The position numbers and the translations under genes were made by a program. 64,000 nucleotides of DNA from Ezakiella coagulans. GTDB taxonomy: Bacteria; Bacillota; Clostridia; Tissierellales; Peptoniphilaceae. The notes below the pieces were generated by a model. The model ran no database searches. It was given only the letters and a program-made list of their open reading frames with translations, and was not told the origin of the DNA. Of this stretch, positions 25,810-33,194 are shown one piece after another. Positions within the stretch are counted from its first letter, which is position 1, and each line of letters starts with the position of its first letter. The stretch covers positions 71,534-135,533 of the forward strand of contig NZ_QEKV01000001.1 in the NCBI RefSeq assembly GCF_003096635.1. Reading direction: 5' to 3'.

Positions 25810-27030
25810 ATGAACGATAGATTATATGCAGAGTTAATAGTAAACAAGGCACTCAATATTAAAGACGGTTCAATTTTAAGAATTAGAGCAAACACTGAAA
25901 ATTTACCATTTGCAAGAGAAGTTGCAAGAATGGCTTATGAAAAAGGTGCAGCTGAAGTCAAGGTCGACATCAAAGATGAAGCAATCGAAAGGCTCAACAT
26001 GGAACACATGAGCGAAGAAAGGCTCGAACATTTCGGCAAATACAATCTCGATGAAGCTGTTGATTATGCTGAAGACGGATGTTTTTATCTTTCGATAACA
26101 GGTGGAGATCCGGATCTTTTTAAAGGCATTGACCCGAAGAGAATTGCGATGAGATCAAAGGCTGCCGGCAAGGTTATGAAACCTTCAATGAAATACACGA
26201 TGAACGATATGAACAGTTGGTGCGTTGTGGGTTATCCGACAGTCAAGTGGGCAAAAAAGGTTTTCCCGGATTTGAGCGATGACGAAGCTGTAAAAAAACT
26301 TAAAGAAGCAATTTTTAAAACTGTTCGTTTGGACAGAGAAGATCCGTTTGCCGCTTGGGATGAACATCTTGAAAAGCTGGAAAGTCGCGGTAAAAAATTA
26401 AATGAATTGCAATTGGACAGACTTCACTACACGACAAAGAAGGGGACGGACCTCACAATAGGTCTTCCGGAAAACCACGTTTGGATGGGTGCTGTTTCAG
26501 AAGATGACAGAAAAAATATTTTCCTTCCGAACCTTCCGACAGAAGAAATTTTCACAGCTCCTGACAAAAATAGAATTGACGGAGTAGTTTATTCGACAAA
26601 GCCTCTAAATTTGAGCGGCACTATTGTCGATGAATTTAAAGTTGTTTTTGAAAAGGGCAAGGCTGTTGAAGTGAGTGCAAAGCATGGCGAGCAAAATTTG
26701 AAGGATTTGATTAAAACCGATGAAAATGCATCAAGTCTCGGTGAAGTTGCACTTGTTTCGGTTGAAAGTCCTATAAATCGTTCGGGACTCATTTTTATGA
26801 ACACACTTTTCGACGAAAATGCAAGTTGCCACTTGGCATTCGGGGCTGCATATCCAACCTGCTTAAAGGGCGGAGACAAGATGACCGAAGAAGAGCTCGA
26901 TAAGCACGGCATCAATGATTCGCAAATACACGTGGACTTTATGGTTGGTGATGAAACGCTTGAAATTGTCGGCTACGACAAGGAAGGAAAAGAATATAAA
27001 ATCTTTGAAAACGGAGATTTTGTGATTTAG
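25810..27030 (+). CDS. M29-family metallo-aminopeptidase (AmpS/PepS type)
   Basis: 406 residues, the usual length of M29 enzymes. Conserved blocks are present: NLPTEEIFTAPDKNRIDGVV with the metal-binding Glu (~240-260), LGEVALVSVESPINRSG, FMNTLFDENASCHLAFGAAYP with Glu/His ligands (~318-338), and a late NDSQIHVDFMVG with the final His and Asp (~372-384). It is a cytosolic two-metal aminopeptidase that trims peptides. It uses a GGAGG site, lies 13 bp after the lysine-rich-tail gene and 8 bp before the next membrane protein gene, so it is probably in one operon with both. Confidence 0.93.
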   Translation: MNDRLYAELIVNKALNIKDGSILRIRANTENLPFAREVARMAYEKGAAEVKVDIKDEAIERLNMEHMSEERLEHFGKYNLDEAVDYAEDGCFYLSITGGDPDLFKGIDPKRIAMRSKAAGKVMKPSMKYTMNDMNSWCVVGYPTVKWAKKVFPDLSDDEAVKKLKEAIFKTVRLDREDPFAAWDEHLEKLESRGKKLNELQLDRLHYTTKKGTDLTIGLPENHVWMGAVSEDDRKNIFLPNLPTEEIFTAPDKNRIDGVVYSTKPLNLSGTIVDEFKVVFEKGKAVEVSAKHGEQNLKDLIKTDENASSLGEVALVSVESPINRSGLIFMNTLFDENASCHLAFGAAYPTCLKGGDKMTEEELDKHGINDSQIHVDFMVGDETLEIVGYDKEGKEYKIFENGDFVI

Positions 27031-27038
27031 GTGATTAA

Positions 27039-28034
27039 ATGACTTTTGATAAAAAAATTAGAGATAAAAACGCAGCCGGGGGCTACGGAATAAGGGGTAT
27101 TTTTAAAGACACTTTTGAATTTGTAAGCAAAAATCTTTTGGTTGTAGTGATTCTTTTGTCGATTATCGTTTCGATTATTCCTGCAATTTCAGGAGATGGA
27201 TTTTTGCTTAACAAAACTACGACACTTGAAAGCAGAACGGGCATTATGAAAACGGAGGTTGAAACGGACAGCCCGATGGAATCTCTTCAAAAAGCGGTGC
27301 AGGCTATAGTAAATATTCTATTTTTGGTATATTTCTTTAGAAAAGCAAAGGGTTACGAATTTAGAGACAGAGGAGTTTATGGAAAAGCAATTGCAAAGTC
27401 GATTTTGATGTCGCTGTTTGTGAGTTTGGTTTCATTATTTCCGCTGATACTTCTTATGGTCATAACTGCTTATTTGCCTATATTTATGGTATTTGTTGCA
27501 TTTGTTGCAATAGCTTTGGCATATTTTACTTCGACGGCGCAAATTGCAGTCGTGGAAGATCCGGACAGAAAGATTATGAGTTCACTAAAAGTTGCACTTT
27601 CTACATTCAAGAAAAAAGGTTACGTTAAAAACATTTTGATTATTGTTTTAATAACATTTTTCATTACGTTTGGAGCAATTTTAATCATAAATTTTGCTGT
27701 TTTTAAAAACTTCGAATTTTGGAAATCCTTTAGAGCACTTACAAAGATTTTTGAATCCGGAATTGGCGGACATATTTTAATTTTCGTTATATCGTTTGTA
27801 ATAAACGCTATCAGTTTTTATCTAAACTCAGCTGTCGCAGCGGTTTATCTGATTTATACCGAAGGGAGCGACGATTTGGAGCAATATCCGGATAATTTAG
27901 AAGGATATAATGCAGACGTTTTTAATAAGTACGGCGAAAATGAGCATGAAGCTGAAAACAAAAGCAATTTCTTTGATGAATACGAAAAGAACTTTTATAA
28001 AGGAAAAGATGAAGAGAACGACGGGGAAAAATAA
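27039..28034 (+). CDS. Multi-span membrane protein, function unknown
   Basis: 331 residues with about six membrane segments (near 35-52, 90-105, 125-145, 145-170, 195-222 and 240-265), soluble acidic termini, and a C-terminal tail rich in Asp/Glu/Asn. The layout resembles large glycerophosphodiester-phosphodiesterase-type or DUF975-like membrane domains, but I cannot place it firmly. Its stop overlaps the start of the CDF transporter gene, so the two are translationally coupled. Confidence 0.55.
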   Translation: MTFDKKIRDKNAAGGYGIRGIFKDTFEFVSKNLLVVVILLSIIVSIIPAISGDGFLLNKTTTLESRTGIMKTEVETDSPMESLQKAVQAIVNILFLVYFFRKAKGYEFRDRGVYGKAIAKSILMSLFVSLVSLFPLILLMVITAYLPIFMVFVAFVAIALAYFTSTAQIAVVEDPDRKIMSSLKVALSTFKKKGYVKNILIIVLITFFITFGAILIINFAVFKNFEFWKSFRALTKIFESGIGGHILIFVISFVINAISFYLNSAVAAVYLIYTEGSDDLEQYPDNLEGYNADVFNKYGENEHEAENKSNFFDEYEKNFYKGKDEENDGEK

Positions 28035-29122
28035 TGTTTCAAAAACTTATTAAAAGTAAAAAAGGTTCCGAAAGAATAGGTGAAATCGGACTTGCTGTCG
28101 CATTGGTGCTTGCGGTACCGAAAATGATTTTGGGATTTGCAACAGGCTCTATATCCGTTCTTGCAGATGGGGTAAACAACCTCATGGACAGCTTCGTTTC
28201 GATTTTAACCATGGTCGGCATGCGAATGAGCAGAAAGCCGATGGACAAGGACCATCCGTATGGATACGACAGAATCGAGTATATAACCGGGTTTATCATT
28301 TCGGTTGTGACTGCGATTATCGGTATTCAATTTCTCGTAAAGAGCGTCGGCGGCATAGTTGATCCGGAAAAGACTGACATTGACACAATTACAAGGGCAT
28401 TTATGATATTGTCGATAGTTCTGAAATCCGGATTTTCACTTTTAAATCACGAATACTATCTGAATTTTAAAAGTACAATTTTTAAGGCAAACAGACAGGA
28501 TGCACTTTTTGACGTTGTAATTTCCACAACGGTTCTTTTAACGAGTTTTTTCTTTGCAAACTATCCCGTTTTGGACTCGATTGTTGCACTAATAATTTCA
28601 CTTATACTTCTATACTCGGCATATGAAACTTTGAAGGACACAATCTCCCCTTTGATTGGTGAAAAGCCGAGCGAAGAAGACTTGAAGGCGATTGAAGATG
28701 CACTAAGCAGCTCTCCGATGATTAATTCAATTCACAATATATATGTAGACAGAAAATCAATGGATCATGTTTTTGCAACGGCAGACGTTGAGGTGGATCC
28801 GGATTTAACGGTTCGTGAGGCACACGATGTTATTGAAAGGCTTACGGTTGAACTCAGAGAAAAGACAAATATTGATTTGGTTGTTCATATAGAGCCGAAA
28901 ATTGTAGGCGGAAGACGTCTTGAAATAAAGAAAGCCATTGAAGAAATTGCGGGAGTTAAAGGCGTTCACGACGTAATTTTGGGTGAAAGCAATATAATAA
29001 CAATTGCAGTTGATGAGAATAAACTTGAGAAAGTTGAAAATATAAAGGTAAATGTTTTGAATAGACTGAAAGAAAAGGACGATAACAGATGGATAATAGA
29101 GACAGTGGTAGACTTCAGGTAG
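28034..29122 (+). CDS. Cation diffusion facilitator (CDF) transporter
   Basis: 362 residues with the CDF plan: six membrane segments up to about residue 200, then a cytosolic ferredoxin-like domain, here followed by a second ~75-residue extension. Motifs include SISVLADGVNNLMDSF (segment 2, metal-site Asp) and MDKDHPYGYDRIEYITG, the HPxGxxRxE type. CDF proteins export Zn2+, Mn2+, Fe2+ or Co2+ in exchange for protons; the D-D pair fits the Mn/Fe-type subset, but this is weak evidence. The folA-like gene begins inside its last 34 bases. Confidence 0.9.
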   Translation: MFQKLIKSKKGSERIGEIGLAVALVLAVPKMILGFATGSISVLADGVNNLMDSFVSILTMVGMRMSRKPMDKDHPYGYDRIEYITGFIISVVTAIIGIQFLVKSVGGIVDPEKTDIDTITRAFMILSIVLKSGFSLLNHEYYLNFKSTIFKANRQDALFDVVISTTVLLTSFFFANYPVLDSIVALIISLILLYSAYETLKDTISPLIGEKPSEEDLKAIEDALSSSPMINSIHNIYVDRKSMDHVFATADVEVDPDLTVREAHDVIERLTVELREKTNIDLVVHIEPKIVGGRRLEIKKAIEEIAGVKGVHDVILGESNIITIAVDENKLEKVENIKVNVLNRLKEKDDNRWIIETVVDFR

Positions 29123-29631
29123 ACCTTGAGACCATAAACAAAAGAATAGAAGACGGCGGGGTTTCCATAATTTTGGCATGCGATTTAAATTATGGCATTG
29201 GCATTGACGGCGACATGCTATTTTGGATCGATGACGATTTGAAAAGATTTAAGGAAATCACCATGGGAAAAAATCTTTACATGGGCCGAACAACTTTTGA
29301 ATCCACAGGACCGCTTGAAGGGAGAAAAATGATTGTGCTTTCTTCGAAAAATCCTGAAGGTGCAGACGAAGTTATTCACGACTTCGATGAATTCAGAGAA
29401 AGACTTAAAAACGACAAAAACGGAATGCTTATCGGCGGAGCAAACACAGTGAATTCGATGATTGAGGACATTGACTATATGTATCTTACAATAGTTCTTA
29501 AAAAGTATAAGGCGGATTCAACGATTTTGAACCCGATAAAAAATGGATTTGCTCTAGAAAATGAGAGCAAAATAATGTTTGACGAAAAGACAGGTTTGAA
29601 CTACAAATATGTAGTTTTTAAACGAAAATAA
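29089..29631 (+). CDS. folA: Dihydrofolate reductase
   Basis: 180 residues with the DHFR pattern: VSIILACDLNYGIGIDGDMLFWIDDDLKRF (substrate Asp in the D-D-L block), MGKNLYMGRTTFES (NADPH site), RKMIVLSSKN and MLIGGANTVNSM (the conserved Gly-Gly). It has an N-terminal extension of about 24 residues, because the only in-frame ATG lies 34 bp inside the CDF gene; AAGGA sits about 8 bp upstream of it. It reduces dihydrofolate to tetrahydrofolate. Thymidylate synthase is not nearby. Confidence 0.88.
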   Translation: MDNRDSGRLQVDLETINKRIEDGGVSIILACDLNYGIGIDGDMLFWIDDDLKRFKEITMGKNLYMGRTTFESTGPLEGRKMIVLSSKNPEGADEVIHDFDEFRERLKNDKNGMLIGGANTVNSMIEDIDYMYLTIVLKKYKADSTILNPIKNGFALENESKIMFDEKTGLNYKYVVFKRK

Positions 29632-29648
29632 TATTCAAGGAGGAAATT

Positions 29649-30011
29649 ATGAATATTTTAGAAAAATTGGGAATCGGAAACGATGCAGGACAAATTACTG
29701 AAAAAATCAAGGAATTTATCGACAAGGAAGATTTGGGAGCTGTAAAATCGCTCGCTGACAACTTGGATGCAAGCACATTGACAGGCATCTTAAATAAACT
29801 CGAACCGACAATTTCGAAAGTACTTTATGCACTCTTGCCTGACGACATGGCAAAGAACATCATCGACAAATTGGAACCGGGAGTGAAAAGCGAAATCGAT
29901 AAAATTGATACGACATATCTTGAAGACATTAGGAAAAAAGCAGAAAATTCAAATATTGTGGATGATGTTGTGGATAATGTGAAGGATGCGATAGGAGGCC
30001 TTTTTAAATAG
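29649..30011 (+). CDS. Small acidic protein, function unknown
   Basis: 120 residues, soluble, mainly helical and rich in Asp/Lys/Ile, with no Cys and no signal peptide. It has a strong AAGGAGG site and is the last gene of the run that starts at 24972. Element D begins 10 bp after its stop. I recognise no family. Confidence 0.6.
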   Translation: MNILEKLGIGNDAGQITEKIKEFIDKEDLGAVKSLADNLDASTLTGILNKLEPTISKVLYALLPDDMAKNIIDKLEPGVKSEIDKIDTTYLEDIRKKAENSNIVDDVVDNVKDAIGGLFK

Positions 30012-30021
30012 GGGTGGGTTT

Positions 30022-30145
30022 ATTTGCGGTTATTTTCGCGATAAACGCTTGATTCAATATTTTAGTCGTTGCGACGTACTTGCCAGTACGCCTCACTCCT
30101 AAAATATTTCATCTAAGCGTTTCTCATCGAAAATTCCTCGCAAAT
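30022..30145 (-). repeat. 124-bp palindromic element D, copy 4
   Basis: Full-length copy starting 10 bp after the previous stop codon, in the same orientation relative to the upstream gene as copy 2. The central hairpin is CGTACT/AGTACG. Confidence 0.85.
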
Positions 30146-30202
30146 TACAATGTTTATATGGGAATCGGTAATCACCGGTTCTCTTTTTTTGTTTGCACGC
30201 TA

Positions 30203-30246
30203 ATTTGCGATGATTTTCGCGATAAACACTTGATTCGATATTTTAT
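30203..30246 (-). repeat. Element D, half copy (5)
   Basis: The first ~44 bp of element D (ATTTGCGATGATTTTCGCG...), broken where the leader of the next module begins. Confidence 0.65.
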
Positions 30247-30410
30247 AGACGCAGCGTTGTTGTTACGGACCTACAACATTTAAACGACAAATATGGCGGT
30301 ACCCTTCCCGTGCTCAAACACGAAATCGGAGATTTCTTTTTCGCTCGGTTGGGCACAGGAAGGACTTATCGTTGTTCCTTACGTCACAACGTATGCCGTC
30401 CCGCTACAGA
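30246..30410 (+). repeat. Leader + module C (copy 3) + hairpin module E (copy 4)
   Basis: GCAGCGTTGTTGTTACGG leader, GGCGGTACCCTTCCCGTGCTC, GAAATC/GATTTC hairpin, GGTTGGGCACAGG. Then the E hairpin CGTTGT/ACAACG and GCCGTCCCGCTAC. The order is the same as at 14830-15060. Confidence 0.8.
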
Positions 30411-30499
30411 TGCGTACACACGCATATACAATTGTTCAAACAAAATAATGTTATAAATATGAATGTAATAATTTATGTAGAAATATGTACACGCTGTCC

Positions 30500-30581
30500 G
30501 TAGCGGCGACCAGTTTTTTTATCCATCGAGCAGAAATTTTAATTTCGTCGCGAGATGAGATAAAAAGGTGTATCGCCGCTA
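30500..30581 (+). repeat. Hairpin module B, copy 4 (covarying variant)
   Basis: The outer stem is a perfect 9 bp: TAGCGGCGA (30501-30509) with TCGCCGCTA (30573-30581). The small inner hairpin is GAAATT-TT-AATTTC, where other copies have GAAATC-TTC-GATTTC, a compensated change. Confidence 0.82.
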
Positions 30582-30664
30582 AGATGGAAAATTGCCGGGG
30601 AATATTTTGGGAAGATTGTTTTGCGAATATAGTTGTGGAAATTGTATGGGGGGTTCAACATTAT

Positions 30665-30850
30665 TTTGGCATAGCGTTGTTGGTGGGGTTGTAAATTGCA
30701 CGAACGTGATATATGGCGTGAGGATTCACAGAACCGTCACGCTACGGCTGTGTTTGCGAATGCATGCAATTGGAAAACATTTCGGCGTGGGAAATATTTG
30801 CTGGTGATATTTTTGGTTCGATATTTTATGGGCACAGCGTTTTCAATTTC
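30665..30850 (+). repeat. Leader + short covarying hairpin (module E-like, copy 5)
   Basis: The shared leader (ATAGCGTTGTTGGTGGGG) is followed by GCGTGA (30716-30721)/TCACGC (30737-30742). In copy 3 the equivalent pair is GCGGGA/TCCCGC, a compensated G-C to T-A change. The rest to 30850 repeats leader-type sequence. Confidence 0.65.
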
Positions 30851-30871
30851 TCACAATTTATACACGCTGTT

Positions 30872-30995
30872 ATTTGCGAGGATATTTTGATGAGAAACGG
30901 CTAGATTGAGAGTTTTAGGAGTGAGGCATATTGATAAATATGTCGCAACGACTAAAACACGAGATCAGTCGTTTATCGCAAAATAGCCCGCAAAT
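30872..30995 (+). repeat. 124-bp palindromic element D, copy 6
   Basis: Full-length copy ending 53 bp beyond the stop of the minus-strand lipoprotein gene. Relative to that gene it has the same orientation as copies 2 and 4 have to theirs. The central hairpin is CATATT/AATATG. Confidence 0.85.
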
Positions 30996-31048
30996 AAAAA
31001 AGAACCCACAAAAAAACTCCATAATACATAGGTATTACAGAGTTGTGC

Positions 31049-31702
31049 TTATTTTCCCTCAGGTTTTTTCTTTTCAATTTTTGCGTTTACAAGTCGACAA
31101 AGGGGCATCGGGATGTCTTCGACAGTGTAGCTTTCGAGTGTCCCGGTCACAATTATGTCGTCGCCGTCGTCAGGGTACTTTTCGTCGCTGTTACTTGAAA
31201 TGAATTCAAGCCCTTGAGCACAGCAGGCGAGAGCGTCTTTTATAAGGCAGTAATGAGTCATACTTTTACCTTCTGTGGTCGGGAAAGTGTATGAGTTTCC
31301 GTAAATTTTAAAGGTTTTTCCGGAGTAGCTTTCAGGGTCCTGTACAACCATAAAGACAGTCGCATAAATCATATCTGAGTTCATTTGAGTCAAGTCATAG
31401 TCGATATCTTTTTTATTTTTATCGTCGACTTTTTCAGGCTCTTTTTTATCATTGCTTTCTTTATTTTCTTCGTCAACTTTTTTTACGTCATCTTCGGTTG
31501 CTTGAAAATCATCTTTAAGTGCTTTATCGCTCTCACTTTTTTCCTTTTTTTGTTCTTCTTTTTTCATTTCAGCTTCAATTGTATCTTTGACGCTTTTCGA
31601 TGTGGAAAAAAGTTGATTTCCGGTTTCGCGTTTTTTTCCACAGCCTGCAATTGCGATAAAAATTATAAATATAATAAAGAATTTTATAAATCTATTTTTC
31701 AT
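31049..31702 (-). CDS. Lipoprotein of the zinc-uptake operon, function unknown
   Basis: 217 residues. A lipoprotein signal with lipobox AIAGC (Cys21) leads into a Lys/Glu-rich linker (~30-100). A compact C-terminal domain of ~110 residues contains YATVFMVVQDPESYSGKTFKIYGNSY, then THYCLIKDALACCAQGLEF with three Cys, and DIIVTGTLESY. It is the last gene of the znu operon and starts directly after the permease stop. The Cys-Cys-x-Gln-Gly-Leu-Glu-Phe block looks like a metal- or OB-fold-type site; I recall similar uncharacterised proteins beside metal transporters, but no function. Confidence 0.7.
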   Translation of the reverse strand: MKNRFIKFFIIFIIFIAIAGCGKKRETGNQLFSTSKSVKDTIEAEMKKEEQKKEKSESDKALKDDFQATEDDVKKVDEENKESNDKKEPEKVDDKNKKDIDYDLTQMNSDMIYATVFMVVQDPESYSGKTFKIYGNSYTFPTTEGKSMTHYCLIKDALACCAQGLEFISSNSDEKYPDDGDDIIVTGTLESYTVEDIPMPLCRLVNAKIEKKKPEGK

Positions 31703-32557
31703 TTATTCACCTCGCACGATGTTATAAATTTTACATAATACAAAGAGCACAACATTTGCACCAACGATTGTGGAGCCGACAGGAGTGCCGACAAGAATTG
31801 CAAATACGATTCCAAAGACTGCACAAAATACCGAGAACACAACGGATAATATGCAAACGCCTTTAAATGAGTGGGAAACTTTCATTGATGAAATTGTCGG
31901 AAAAACAATTAGAGCTGAAACGAGAAGCGAGCCCACAAGTGTCATTGCAAGAGAGATTACAATTGCGATTATTATTGACAACAAGAGATTTGTAAGTTCT
32001 GTGTTTACACCGGTTGCTTTTGCATATTCGCCGTCAAATGTTACGGAGAAGATGTTTTTGTAGTTGGTTATAAAAAATATTAAAACCAAAATTGAGAGCA
32101 GTACACAGCTGTAAACGTCTGAGAGTTTAAGTGTTAAAATCGAGGTTGAGCCGAAAAGTGTGGTGCAGACATCAACTGCGACGTTAGGTCCTGTTTTAAA
32201 CACGTTCATGACAAGATAGCCGAGTGCAAGAGCGGATACTGCAATCATTGCAATTGCCGCGTCGGATGTAAGGCTCATTTTCTTTCCCGAGTTTAATAGA
32301 AGTATTGCCGTTAAAATTGTTACGGGAAGAATCAAGTACATTTTGTTGGTGAGCCCGACAACTGTCGCAACGCTCATTGAGCCGAAAGCAACATTTGAGA
32401 GGCTGTTTCCAATATAGCTGTATCTTTTAAGCACAAGCACAACTCCTAAAATTGAAGAAGCGAGTGCGATTAAAACACCGGTTACAAGAGCATATCTCAC
32501 AAACGGGTAATCCATATACATCAAAAATTTATTAAAGAGTTCCATTTTTGTAGTCAT
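31703..32557 (-). CDS. znuB: Zinc-type ABC transporter permease
   Basis: 284 residues of the ABC-3 (ZnuB/TroC/AdcB) permease family, with eight to nine membrane segments. Typical elements are YIGNSLSNVAFGS (the family usually has ..GDALSHA..) and SLLVSALIVFPTISSM near residue 215. It forms the membrane channel for zinc or manganese import with the ATPase encoded just upstream. Its start overlaps the ATPase gene by 26 bp. The canonical Asp-Ala-Leu-Ser-His is replaced by Asn-Ser-Leu-Ser-Asn here, a possible sign of altered metal handling. Confidence 0.85.
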   Translation of the reverse strand: MTTKMELFNKFLMYMDYPFVRYALVTGVLIALASSILGVVLVLKRYSYIGNSLSNVAFGSMSVATVVGLTNKMYLILPVTILTAILLLNSGKKMSLTSDAAIAMIAVSALALGYLVMNVFKTGPNVAVDVCTTLFGSTSILTLKLSDVYSCVLLSILVLIFFITNYKNIFSVTFDGEYAKATGVNTELTNLLLSIIIAIVISLAMTLVGSLLVSALIVFPTISSMKVSHSFKGVCILSVVFSVFCAVFGIVFAILVGTPVGSTIVGANVVLFVLCKIYNIVRGE

Positions 32558-33194
32558 CCTTTTTGCCGAAGAAGAAGTTAGTTCCGAGTTTCAAAACGTG
32601 ACTTGCATATTTCAGTGCATCAGTCGTGTCATGACTGATCATTATTATTGTTGTGCCGGATTTATTTAAATCATTTATAAGTCGATACATATTTTCACGT
32701 GCACCGACGTCGAGCCCGGTGACCGGTTCGTCTAAAATCAGAACTTTTTTATTGCTAACGAAAGCACGAGCAAGTAAAACTTTTTCCTGTTGTCCTCCGG
32801 AAAGTTTTGAAAAAGGTCTGTTCTTTAAGTCGAGAATGCCGAAATTATTCAGAGCCTCATAACATTTTTTCTTTTCAGATTTTGTGTAGAAACACAAAAA
32901 ATTAGGTCGATTTCCGGAGATTACAACCTCATAAACGGTTGCCGGAAAGTCGGGAGCCATCGAGAAAAGTTGTGGAAGATAGCCTATGTCCTCCTTACTA
33001 AGACCGTCAAACACAATTTCACCGCCGATCGGCTTTAAAAGTCCCAAAATTGTTTTTATGAGAGTGGATTTACCGGTTCCGTTTTCCCCCAAAACAACAA
33101 GATAATCGCCTGAATTAATTTGTATGTTTAAAGAATTGGAAAGGATTTGACGTTTATAACCGAACGCCAAATCCTTAACATTAATCGAGTACAT
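32532..33194 (-). CDS. znuC: Zinc-type ABC transporter ATP-binding protein
   Basis: 220 residues, the normal size of a single ABC ATPase. Walker A is GENGTGKST (37-45), the Q-loop is in YLPQLF, the signature is LSGGQQEKVLLARAF and Walker B is VLILDEPVTGLD, followed by the H-loop MISHDT. It powers the permease encoded downstream, and its ATG overlaps the last base of the solute-binding protein gene. Confidence 0.92.
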   Translation of the reverse strand: MYSINVKDLAFGYKRQILSNSLNIQINSGDYLVVLGENGTGKSTLIKTILGLLKPIGGEIVFDGLSKEDIGYLPQLFSMAPDFPATVYEVVISGNRPNFLCFYTKSEKKKCYEALNNFGILDLKNRPFSKLSGGQQEKVLLARAFVSNKKVLILDEPVTGLDVGARENMYRLINDLNKSGTTIIMISHDTTDALKYASHVLKLGTNFFFGKKDDYKNGTL

